This document shows positions 7,277-14,167 of a stretch of 37,009 nucleotides of DNA, piece by piece. The stretch lies in the NCBI RefSeq assembly GCF_001613145.1, contig NZ_BDBU01000004.1, positions 1 to 37,009 on the forward strand, written 5' to 3'. The translations under genes were made by a program, and so were the position numbers. The stretch's first letter is position 1; every line of letters starts with the position of its first letter. The notes beneath the pieces were generated by a model. The model searched no databases and was not told where the DNA came from. It saw only the letters and a list, made by a program, of their open reading frames with translations. Source of the stretch: Nocardia jejuensis NBRC 103114. Its GTDB lineage: Bacteria > Actinomycetota > Actinomycetes > Mycobacteriales > Mycobacteriaceae.

Positions 7277-7753
7277 TCAGCGCGCGTGGATGTGCGCGAT
7301 CCCCATGGGCGAGGTTGGCGGCGGCACGTCACCCAGCGGCGCGCGGAATTCCTGCAGCGCGGGCAGCACGTCCACGTGCCGGGCGGCATAGCACCGCACC
7401 TGCGGCAGCGCGTGCGCGACCTCGTTGCGTTCGAGCGGCTCGGAGTCGATGTACCCAACCTGATCCAGCGGGACGCCGAGGGTTTCCGCGATATGGGCCA
7501 CGGCCGCGGACTTGCGTCCCCAGCCCACCTCCAGCGCGGCGAACTGCTCGGCCAGGTGATGGCGGCGCAGTTTCGTATCGGTCCAGGCCAATTCACCGCG
7601 GCTGGCCACCGCGTGCATCACCCCGCGTTCGCCGAGCGTGCGCAATGAGCGCACGGCCTCGGTGCGTACCGCACCCTCGGTCGAGTCGGACACCACCCCG
7701 TCCCACAGGGTGTTGTCCACTTCCCAGACAAGCAGTTTCACAGTCGCTGCCAT
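7277..7753 (-). CDS. HAD superfamily, subfamily IIIC (FkbH-like) phosphatase-related protein
   Basis: A 158-residue single-domain protein resembling the HAD-IIIC domain of FkbH and related actinobacterial proteins. Motif I reads LLVWEVDNTLWDG; the family pattern is VWDLDNTLW, so the nucleophilic Asp is replaced by Glu (E11) while the general-acid Asp (D13) is kept. Motif II is AVASR (S51), the motif III lysine is in GWGRKS (K81), and motif IV reads YIDSEP (D103-S-E) where FIDDxP is usual. The protein may therefore be a degenerate phosphatase or a binding protein. Family members often serve natural-product or polysaccharide pathways, but no such genes are adjacent. The ATG at 7753 has only a weak AGGGG upstream. 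It is divergent from the DUF2599 lipoprotein across 270 bp containing two palindromes. Confidence 0.85.
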   Translation of the reverse strand: MAATVKLLVWEVDNTLWDGVVSDSTEGAVRTEAVRSLRTLGERGVMHAVASRGELAWTDTKLRRHHLAEQFAALEVGWGRKSAAVAHIAETLGVPLDQVGYIDSEPLERNEVAHALPQVRCYAARHVDVLPALQEFRAPLGDVPPPTSPMGIAHIHAR

Positions 7754-7902
7754 ATTTCGGCGCCCCTACAGTCCATCCCACGTCCCCGTGCCGCTCATGA
7801 CGACGCGGGCACAGACACCATCCGGTACCACGGTCGCGGGGCCGCCCCCACTTTCGGGAACCGCCCTGCGCGTGACATCGTAGGTGCTGTCTGGGCCAAC
7901 GT

Positions 7903-7914
7903 GCCAGCGCTGGC
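7903..7914. promoter_or_regulatory. perfect 12-bp palindrome in divergent intergenic region
   Basis: GCCAGCGCTGGC is self-complementary. It lies between the minus-strand HAD gene (start 7753) and the plus-strand lipoprotein gene (start 8025). It is a candidate operator; no cognate regulator is adjacent. Confidence 0.35.
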
Positions 7915-7935
7915 TAATCCGGGATGCTGTTGTTT

Positions 7936-7971
7936 CAATACCGGTGAGCGATCGGTGATCGTCCGGTATTG
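7936..7971. promoter_or_regulatory. nested palindrome upstream of DUF2599 lipoprotein gene
   Basis: Outer arms CAATACCGG (7936-7944) and CCGGTATTG (7963-7971) are perfect complements. Inside lie a second perfect pair, CGATC (7949-7953) and GATCG (7957-7961), around GGT. The nested structure of 36 bp could be a dimeric operator or an RNA hairpin in the lipoprotein gene's 5' region, 53 nt before its start. Confidence 0.5.
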
Positions 7972-8024
7972 GCTGGTGGCGTCGGCTCGGCGCAGCTCGG
8001 AGGAACGGAAAGGGGCGATTGCCC

Positions 8025-8543
8025 ATGTGGCAACGCTGGAAACCAGCTGGTGGCTCGACTGCGATATTTCTCGCACTGGTACTAACCGGATGCGGCGCGG
8101 CGCAGGAGTCCTCGCCGGTGATCGTCGGATCCCTGACCTCGACCCCGAGCGCGCCGGCCGCGGCGATCACCCGGACCGGAGCGCCCATCGTGAGTGAGTC
8201 CTTCACTCAGCAGCCGCAGGTCGATCTGTTCGCCGAGCAGCCGCTGATCGATCACACCGAATGGACCGACGCGATCGACGGCCGCCGCCTCCTGGTCTAC
8301 CCCACCCAGCCCGGACGCAAGGACACCTTCCCCACCGCGGGTGAGCGGGCTTGGCAGGAGGTGCTGAGCTCCGCACCCGATGCCGACACCCCCGGCATGC
8401 GCGATCAGTTCATCTGTCACTGGGAGTGGGCGCGGGTGGTCGCGCCCGACAAGCCGAGCTGGAATCTGGAACCGTGGAGACCCGATGTCGGGTACCAGGC
8501 GACGGTCAACGCGCTGTGCAACCCCGGCGGCCCGGAACGCTGA
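8025..8543 (+). CDS. DUF2599 domain-containing lipoprotein
   Basis: A 172-residue exported lipoprotein. The signal peptide ends in the lipobox LVLTGC (lipidated C23), then a Ser/Thr/Pro/Ala linker runs to about residue 60. The C-terminal part has the DUF2599 pattern: CHWEWARVVAPDKPSWNLEPWRPDVGYQ with two cysteines that could form a disulfide (C in FICHW and in NALCNPGG). Its function is unknown; the family is common in Nocardia and mycobacteria. ATG 8025 is preferred over TTG 8019 because AAAGGGG sits 9 nt before it. It precedes the desulfurase operon by 130 bp on the same strand but appears to be a separate unit. Confidence 0.8.
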   Translation: MWQRWKPAGGSTAIFLALVLTGCGAAQESSPVIVGSLTSTPSAPAAAITRTGAPIVSESFTQQPQVDLFAEQPLIDHTEWTDAIDGRRLLVYPTQPGRKDTFPTAGERAWQEVLSSAPDADTPGMRDQFICHWEWARVVAPDKPSWNLEPWRPDVGYQATVNALCNPGGPER

Positions 8544-8603
8544 ACCGTTCGAACCGGCTCGCGCGCCACAGCCGCGCCGCGAAACCGCTTGTCCGCGAGA
8601 ACC

Positions 8604-8633
8604 TTCGAGCCCACGGGCAAATGTGCGTATCGT
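8604..8633 (+). promoter_or_regulatory. possible promoter of the desulfurase operon
   Basis: TTCGAG (8604-8609), an 18-bp spacer and TATCGT (8628-8633) lie 40 nt upstream of the GTG start at 8674. The match is moderate and the assignment rests on position. Confidence 0.3.
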
Positions 8634-8673
8634 TGGTGGCGTTCAGCGCGTACTCCTGGGAGGGAGCGGTACA

Positions 8674-9996
8674 GTGCGGTCTGCGGCACCTGTTTCCGCC
8701 TCCGGGTCCTCCCCTGCGCCCGAACCCGGGTCCGCCACGCTGGGTGAACCGGGATCCGCTGCGCTGCGTGAGCCGGGATCCGCTGCGCTGCGTGCCATGT
8801 TCCCGGCCCTGTCCGAAACCGGTGCGGTATACCTGGATTCGGCCTCGACCACGCAGAAGCCGCTGGCGGTGATCGAGGCGGTGCATCGCTATCACAGCGC
8901 GCGCACCGCCAATTCCGGACGTGGCACCTACCCGTGGGCGAGCGGCCTCACCCGCGAGATCGACGCGGTGCGGGCGCGAACGGCGGCGTTCATCGGCGCG
9001 GAGCCGGACGAGGTGTGCTTCACCGGCGGGGCGACCGCCGGGCTCAACGCGGTGGCGCTCTCCTGGGGGCTGACGAACCTGCGCGAGGGTGACGAAATCC
9101 TTTTCAGCCCACGCGATCATGCGTCGAATGTCTATCCGTGGCATCACCTGGCCCGCACGCTGGCCTCCTTCGGGCGCACGATCCGGCTGGTGCCCTATCG
9201 TCTGAACGGGTTGGGCGAGGCCGATATCGACGACATCGCGGACAAGATCGGCCCGCGCACCCGGCTGATCACCGTCGCGCATCTGCATCACGTGTTCGGG
9301 GCGCTCAACACGCTCGAGGAATTGCGCGGGCGCATCGATCCGGATATCGCGCTGTGTTTCGACTGCAGTCAGAGCGGCGGGCACCTTCCCGTACGGGTGG
9401 ACGAACTCGACGCCGATTTCGCGGTGTTCTCCGCGCACAAGATGTTCGGATCACCCGGAACCGGCGTGCTGTACTGCCGCAGGCGCAGGCACCCGGAGTT
9501 GACGCCGTTCCTACCGGGCGGCAATTCGGGTGTGACGCTGCGCGAGTCGGGCCTGCACGCTGGCGAGATGCCACACCTGCTCGAGGGCGGCACCCATAAT
9601 CTTCCGGGCATCCTCGCGCTCGGCGCGGCACTGCGAACCCTCGAACAGATCGGGCTGGACGCCGTCCACGCGCACAATCGCGCCCTCACCCAGCGCCTGC
9701 TCGCGGGATTGCGCGGGGTGCGGGGAGTGGAGTTCCTGCCGGGTCCGGCGCACGCCCCGTGCGAGACCGGGTACGGGATCGTGTCCTTCACCGTGCCCGG
9801 AATCAGCTCCACCGATGTGGGTTTCGTCCTGAGTGAACTGGGGTTCCTGGTGCGCACCGGAGCGCACTGCGTCCCGGCCGAGGACGCACCGGCCGATGAG
9901 AACTCGGTGCGGGTCAGCACCCACGTCTACACCACCTTCGACGAGATCGACCGGTTCACCGAGTGTGTCACCACGATTGCCGAGGAGGTCACTTGA
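8674..9996 (+). CDS. SufS/NifS-like cysteine desulfurase (class V aminotransferase fold)
   Basis: A 440-residue fold-I PLP enzyme that should take sulfur from cysteine as an enzyme-bound persulfide. The PLP lysine is K256 in FSAHKMFG. The persulfide cysteine is C399 in RTGAHCVP, matching the GHHCAQP-type active site of SufS, and the substrate-binding Arg is in VRVSTHVYTT. GTG 8674 is chosen because GGGAGGG lies 9 nt upstream. The first 41 residues are a low-complexity Ser/Pro/Ala/Gly segment containing three 8-residue repeats (PGSAxLxE); the conserved enzyme begins at MFPALSE, where ATG 8797 is an alternative start. There are no suf genes nearby, so housekeeping Fe-S assembly is unlikely. Its TGA overlaps the TTG start of the next gene, implying translational coupling. 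Confidence 0.87.
   Translation: MRSAAPVSASGSSPAPEPGSATLGEPGSAALREPGSAALRAMFPALSETGAVYLDSASTTQKPLAVIEAVHRYHSARTANSGRGTYPWASGLTREIDAVRARTAAFIGAEPDEVCFTGGATAGLNAVALSWGLTNLREGDEILFSPRDHASNVYPWHHLARTLASFGRTIRLVPYRLNGLGEADIDDIADKIGPRTRLITVAHLHHVFGALNTLEELRGRIDPDIALCFDCSQSGGHLPVRVDELDADFAVFSAHKMFGSPGTGVLYCRRRRHPELTPFLPGGNSGVTLRESGLHAGEMPHLLEGGTHNLPGILALGAALRTLEQIGLDAVHAHNRALTQRLLAGLRGVRGVEFLPGPAHAPCETGYGIVSFTVPGISSTDVGFVLSELGFLVRTGAHCVPAEDAPADENSVRVSTHVYTTFDEIDRFTECVTTIAEEVT
8725..8796 (+). repeat. three in-frame 24-bp tandem repeats
   Basis: Units at 8725-8748, 8749-8772 and 8773-8796 each encode an 8-residue PGSAxLxx block at the N-terminus of the desulfurase. Units 2 and 3 are identical except for their last codon, which indicates recent duplication; unit 1 is diverged. 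Confidence 0.85.
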
Positions 9997-11249
9997 CGAC
10001 GAACGAACCGCGCTACGACCGTCGGGCCGCGTCCCGTGTGCTGGCGGTGCTGGCCCGTCCGGGTCTGTGCGCCGGGGCGCAGGCGCCCCCGGCACGGCGT
10101 ATCGAATACACCTGTGCGCCACTGCGTACCGAGCCCGGATCGCATCTGACGCTGTCGCAGCGGCTGTATCTGGAGCGGTTCATGCGCCCGTGCCGCGCCG
10201 ATCAGGTCACCAGCGCCACCCATCGCATCGCGTGGACCGACAGCGACGGCATCCCGAACACCGGGCACTTCCATATCGGCGGACTGGGACCGCTGGTGCC
10301 GATCGCCATGCGCGAGACGGTGCTCGCGCTGTGGCATGCCCTGGAGGCGGACGAGACTTTCGCACAGCGCGTGTCGGCGGTGAGCGCACGCGACAACGCG
10401 GTGCTCGAGGGCACCACCACCGATCACGATCCGCTCGACATCTTCCGGGTCGGGATCGAGGCGTGCGGGCGGGCGCTGGCACAGCACGCGCTGCTGGCGC
10501 GCTGGACGCCGTACCGCACACCGGCCGAATTCGCGCTCGGGATGCGCGATTCGGGGATCTACGGCGCGGTCGCGACGCGCTGGTTCTGGGAGTTGCAGGC
10601 CTCGAGCTATCGGCGCGGGATGATCGCGGTCACCCTGTCCACCCAGCTCGACGGCACCGTGCGCTATTCGGCCGAGACCGTCGCGACCCTGCGGTCGATG
10701 AAGGATATGACGATCGAGGACGCGCATCGAATCATGCGGCGCGCCACCACCACCGAGGGCCTGAGCGTGCCCGAGGCCATTGCCAAGTACCACGACGAAC
10801 TCGATCTGATCTCCCGGCAGTACGCGCTGGTGCCGGCCGGCACCCGGCCCGCGTGCCTGGCGGCCATGCCGCACCAGCTCGACGGGGCGCATTACAGCGT
10901 GCTGCCGCTGGTGGTGGACCGGTTCACCGACCTGTTCACCACGATCGTGGACCGGCTCACCCTCGCCGAGGTCCCGGTCGATGCCGGGTCCGAGGACACC
11001 GAGCTCACGGCCGAGGATCAGGTGTTCTTCGTGCCGGACATGACATGCAAGCACTGCGTGCGCACCATCACCGGGGTGCTGGAGTCGATGAGCATCGGGG
11101 TGCGGGACATCGATCTGATCAGCAAACGTGTGGTCGCGGACTTCCGCAGTCCGCGCAACCGCCATCGCGCGTTCGAGGCGCTGCGCGACGGCGGCTACAA
11201 CCCGACGCTAGATCTGCCCGCGCACGCGACCTCGGACACCGCTGTGTGA
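9993..11249 (+). CDS. protein with unrecognised N-terminal region and C-terminal HMA (heavy-metal-associated) domain
   Basis: A 418-residue protein. Residues about 340-405 form a heavy-metal-associated ferredoxin-like domain with the metal-binding MTCKHC motif (C352, C355), the type that carries Cu(I) in CopZ and P-type ATPases. The first ~335 residues match no family I know. They are soluble and helix-rich with no transmembrane segment, so this is not a cation ATPase. Several His-containing stretches (TGHFHIGG, TTDHDPLD, HQLDGAHYS) could bind a metal or cofactor. The TTG at 9993 is the start, because GAGGAGGT lies 5 nt upstream and it overlaps the previous stop (TTGA). Its location between a desulfurase and two PLP enzymes suggests metal or persulfide delivery in their pathway (inference). 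Confidence 0.8.
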   Translation: MTTNEPRYDRRAASRVLAVLARPGLCAGAQAPPARRIEYTCAPLRTEPGSHLTLSQRLYLERFMRPCRADQVTSATHRIAWTDSDGIPNTGHFHIGGLGPLVPIAMRETVLALWHALEADETFAQRVSAVSARDNAVLEGTTTDHDPLDIFRVGIEACGRALAQHALLARWTPYRTPAEFALGMRDSGIYGAVATRWFWELQASSYRRGMIAVTLSTQLDGTVRYSAETVATLRSMKDMTIEDAHRIMRRATTTEGLSVPEAIAKYHDELDLISRQYALVPAGTRPACLAAMPHQLDGAHYSVLPLVVDRFTDLFTTIVDRLTLAEVPVDAGSEDTELTAEDQVFFVPDMTCKHCVRTITGVLESMSIGVRDIDLISKRVVADFRSPRNRHRAFEALRDGGYNPTLDLPAHATSDTAV

Positions 11250-11312
11250 CGGCCGTACTCCGATTCACCGACCACCACGTGCCCGCAGTGCCCCGGGGCG
11301 ACAGGAGATCCG

Positions 11313-12788
11313 ATGAACGCGGCCGCACCACCCGCACTGCCGGGCAAGATAGCGCCCCTGGTGCGCGAGTTCCTCGATACCCCGGGCGCGGTGCACGATG
11401 CGCTCGACCGGTTCGGCTCGCCCGCGCACCTGGTGTTCCCGCAGGTGTTCACCGACAATCTCGAGCGATTGCGGGCGGTACTGGCCGCCGCGGTGCCCGG
11501 CTATCGAATCTGCTACGCGCACAAGGTGAATCAGTCCCGGGCCTTCGTGCGCACCGCCGAACAGGCGGGGATCGGCATCGACGTGGCCTCGGAGGCGGAG
11601 CTGGCCGGGGCGATCGGAGCGGGGTTCGGGCCGAGCCGGATCGAGGTGACCGGTCCGAAAGGCGAAGCGTTCCTGCGTGATCTGGTGGGCGCCGGCGCGA
11701 CGGTGAACATCGACAACCCATGGGAGCTGCGGCGACTGGCCGAGCTGGCCGGCGGGCGCACGCCGGTGCCGGTCCTGGTGCGGGTCAGCGGTTTTCCCGG
11801 CACTCCGGTGAGCCGCTTCGGCGTCACGTTACGGCAGATCGACGAGGTGCTGGCGATGCTGGCGCAATACCGCGAGCGGATCGACTTCCGCGGGTTCGCC
11901 TTTCATCTCGATTCCGGGGAACCCGCCGAGCGGCTGCGGGCGGTCGAGAGTTGCCTGGCGCTGACCGAACGGGCCTACGAACACGGGCTCGCACCGACGG
12001 TGCTGAATATCGGAGGCGGGTTCCGGCAGGTGTTCACCGCGGACGCGGACGCGTTCGACGCATACGTGCTCGCGCTGCGCGAATCGCTGCTCGGGCACGG
12101 CGAGCCGATGACCTGGGGCGGCAACACCTTCGGATTCCATCTCGACGGCGGCGCGGTGCACGGGACGCCGGTGTTCCACAAGTACGCCAATACGGTGCCC
12201 GCGGACCGGATGCTCGCGGATCTGCTCGCGGCCGGGCTGGACGCGCACGGCGGGCGTACTTTCGGGCAGGTCGCGGCCGAGAATCTGCTCGAGGTGTGGC
12301 TCGAGCCGGGCAAGGCGCTGGTGGATCATGCCGGAATCACCGCGGCACGGGTGGAATTCGTGAAGGAGACCGCCGACGGCAGCACGCTGGTGAATCTGGA
12401 TGTCAGCCGCGACACCGTCACTCCGGCCGATCAGGAGGTGATGGTGGATCCGGTGCTGCTGCCCGGTGCCGCGCACGCGCACGAGGCGGGTCCGGTCGGG
12501 GTGTTCCTAGCGGGGCGACTGTGCCTGGAACGCGACCTGATCACCAATCACAAAGTGTGGCTGCCCCATCCGCCGCGCCCGGGTGACGTGGTGGTGTTCC
12601 CCAACACCGGGGCCTATCACATGGACCTTTCGGCAGCGCGTGCGTCCATGCATCCGGTGCCGCCGAAACTCGCTGTCGCGCAGCGACCGGGTGGTTTCGC
12701 GGTGTGCCGGGACGAGGACTACGAGCCGGAGGCCGAGGCGCGCACCTCGCGGCACGCCGCCGGATCCGAATGGCACGAGGTGCGATGA
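11313..12788 (+). CDS. fold-III PLP-dependent decarboxylase-like enzyme (Y4yA family)
   Basis: A 491-residue alanine-racemase-fold enzyme related to diaminopimelate/ornithine decarboxylases. The PLP lysine is K71 in CYAHKVN. FAFHLDSGE and the phosphate-binding NIGGGF loop follow, then EPGKALVDHAG. The second-subunit catalytic cysteine-aspartate pair is GRLCLERD (C404, D408), and NTGAYHMDLS closes the site. It resembles the Y4yA proteins first named from the Rhizobium NGR234 symbiotic plasmid, where a cysteine synthase homologue (y4xP) is nearby as I recall, and more distantly the staphyloferrin B decarboxylase SbnH. It probably decarboxylates an amino acid or an amino-acid conjugate. AGGAGAT precedes ATG 11313; the 63-bp gap from the HMA gene is the largest within the operon. 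Confidence 0.85.
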   Translation: MNAAAPPALPGKIAPLVREFLDTPGAVHDALDRFGSPAHLVFPQVFTDNLERLRAVLAAAVPGYRICYAHKVNQSRAFVRTAEQAGIGIDVASEAELAGAIGAGFGPSRIEVTGPKGEAFLRDLVGAGATVNIDNPWELRRLAELAGGRTPVPVLVRVSGFPGTPVSRFGVTLRQIDEVLAMLAQYRERIDFRGFAFHLDSGEPAERLRAVESCLALTERAYEHGLAPTVLNIGGGFRQVFTADADAFDAYVLALRESLLGHGEPMTWGGNTFGFHLDGGAVHGTPVFHKYANTVPADRMLADLLAAGLDAHGGRTFGQVAAENLLEVWLEPGKALVDHAGITAARVEFVKETADGSTLVNLDVSRDTVTPADQEVMVDPVLLPGAAHAHEAGPVGVFLAGRLCLERDLITNHKVWLPHPPRPGDVVVFPNTGAYHMDLSAARASMHPVPPKLAVAQRPGGFAVCRDEDYEPEAEARTSRHAAGSEWHEVR

Positions 12789-14104
12789 TGCGCTACGACC
12801 ACATCACCGAGCTCATCGGCAACACCCCCCTGCTGCGCCTGGATCCGGCCGTGCACGGACTCCGCGATGTCGAGCTGTACGCGAAGCTCGAGTTCTACAA
12901 CCCGTTCGGGTCGGTCAAGGATCGGGTGGCGTGGGGCATGATTCGCGACGAACTCGACGGGCTGGCCGCACGCGGGCAGTCGCTCATCGAGGCCTCGAGC
13001 GGCAACACCGCCAAGGCGCTGCGGGTGCTGGGCGCCATGCACGGCATCGGGCTGCGCGCGGTGACCAACCGCATCAAGGTCACCGAGGTGCGGGAGTTGT
13101 TGCAGCTGTTGGGCACCGACATCGAGGAGCTGCCCGGGCTCTCGGAGTGCCCGGACCCGACCGCGCCCAACGATGTGTATTCGGTGATCGAGTCCACCAT
13201 GGCCCGAGCGCCCGGCGCCTGGCACCACCCCTCGCAGTACACCAGCGAGAAGAACATCGAGGCGCACTACGAGGGCACCGGCCGCGAGATCCACGAGGAC
13301 CTGGCGCGCGACGGCATCACCAGGATCGACTATCTGATCGGCGGGCTCGGCACCACCGGATCCACCCGCGGGGCGGCGACGTTCCTGCGCAAACACAATC
13401 CGGAACTGCGCACCGTCGCCGTGGTGTCCGAACGCGGCGATTTCATCCCCGGGATCCGCTCGGAGACCGAGATGTGGGACGTGGGCCTGTTCCAGCCCGA
13501 CTTCTACGACCGGATCCTGCCGATCGACGCCGGGCGCGCGGTCGACGCGACCCTGGAACTGGCCACCGGGCACGGCGTGCTGGCCGGGCCCACCAGCGGA
13601 GCCGCCTACGCCGCGGCGCGCGAATTCCTGAGCGAGCTCGATCGCCCGGCCGTCGCGGTGTTCATCGTCTGCGACCGCATCGAGCCCTACCTCTCCTACA
13701 TCCGCAAGCGCCGCCCCGAGCTGTTCGGCAAAGCCGCTCGCGCCCAGCCACCCTCACCGCGGGAACTGGCCGCCACCCCGGCCCTGACCCCCGACGAACT
13801 CGAAGAACTCGACCGCACCGCCCGCCCCACCATCGTCGACACCCGAGGCGCGATGGCCTACCGCATCGCACACGTCCCCGGCGCCTCGAACATCCGCGAC
13901 GACCAACTCGAGGACATGTTCGCCCAGGGCATCCCCTTCTCCCGCTCGCGCCCACTGGTTTTCGTCTGCCCGGTCGGTGAGGTGTCCCTGCGCTTCGCCG
14001 CCCTGGCCCGGCGCGCCGGCTACGACGCCTCGAGCCTCGCGGGCGGAATCGGCGCCTGGCGCGACAGCGGCAAACCCATGGAAACCGCGCCGCGTCCGCA
14101 CTAG
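12788..14104 (+). CDS. cysteine synthase-like PLP enzyme fused to a rhodanese domain
   Basis: A 438-residue fusion. Residues 1-310 are a fold-II beta-replacement enzyme: PLP lysine K44 in NPFGSVKDR, the substrate loop EASSGNTAK where cysteine synthases have TSGNTG, and the phosphate loop GGLGTTGSTRG. Residues ~335-435 are a rhodanese domain with an intact active-site loop CPVGEVS (C394), able to hold a persulfide. The enzyme may form a cysteine-like or diaminopropionate-like product using sulfur or nitrogen delivered in the operon; SbnA of staphyloferrin B synthesis is a related fold-II enzyme. ATGATG gives two starts: 12788 is preferred because GAGGTG is 5 nt away, while 12785 would give a 4-bp overlap with the preceding stop. 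Either way it is translationally coupled. Confidence 0.87.
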   Translation: MRYDHITELIGNTPLLRLDPAVHGLRDVELYAKLEFYNPFGSVKDRVAWGMIRDELDGLAARGQSLIEASSGNTAKALRVLGAMHGIGLRAVTNRIKVTEVRELLQLLGTDIEELPGLSECPDPTAPNDVYSVIESTMARAPGAWHHPSQYTSEKNIEAHYEGTGREIHEDLARDGITRIDYLIGGLGTTGSTRGAATFLRKHNPELRTVAVVSERGDFIPGIRSETEMWDVGLFQPDFYDRILPIDAGRAVDATLELATGHGVLAGPTSGAAYAAAREFLSELDRPAVAVFIVCDRIEPYLSYIRKRRPELFGKAARAQPPSPRELAATPALTPDELEELDRTARPTIVDTRGAMAYRIAHVPGASNIRDDQLEDMFAQGIPFSRSRPLVFVCPVGEVSLRFAALARRAGYDASSLAGGIGAWRDSGKPMETAPRPH

Positions 14105-14167
14105 TGCGGACGCGCCTGCGGGCGAGCCGGTGCGCGAGCTGGGCGATTGTCCTGGCACGATGATCCC

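Noticed and set aside
6736..7596. A 286-codon minus-strand open frame covering the repeat array
   Set aside because: It overlaps the HAD gene in another frame, translates the direct repeats as a Gln/Arg-rich stretch, and has no recognisable domain or start signal.
9993..11249. Cation-transporting P-type ATPase
   Set aside because: Only the HMA domain matches; there are no transmembrane segments and no DKTGT phosphorylation motif.
9833..11680. A 615-codon plus-strand open frame in an alternative frame
   Set aside because: Arg/Gly/Ala-rich translation overlapping the HMA gene and the Y4yA gene, both of which have clear motifs and ribosome-binding sites.
8674..14104. A standard NIS siderophore cluster (staphyloferrin B-like)
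   Set aside because: No IucA/IucC synthetase, exporter, receptor or SbnB-like dehydrogenase is present in the window, so only the fold-level similarity to SbnA/SbnH can be claimed.
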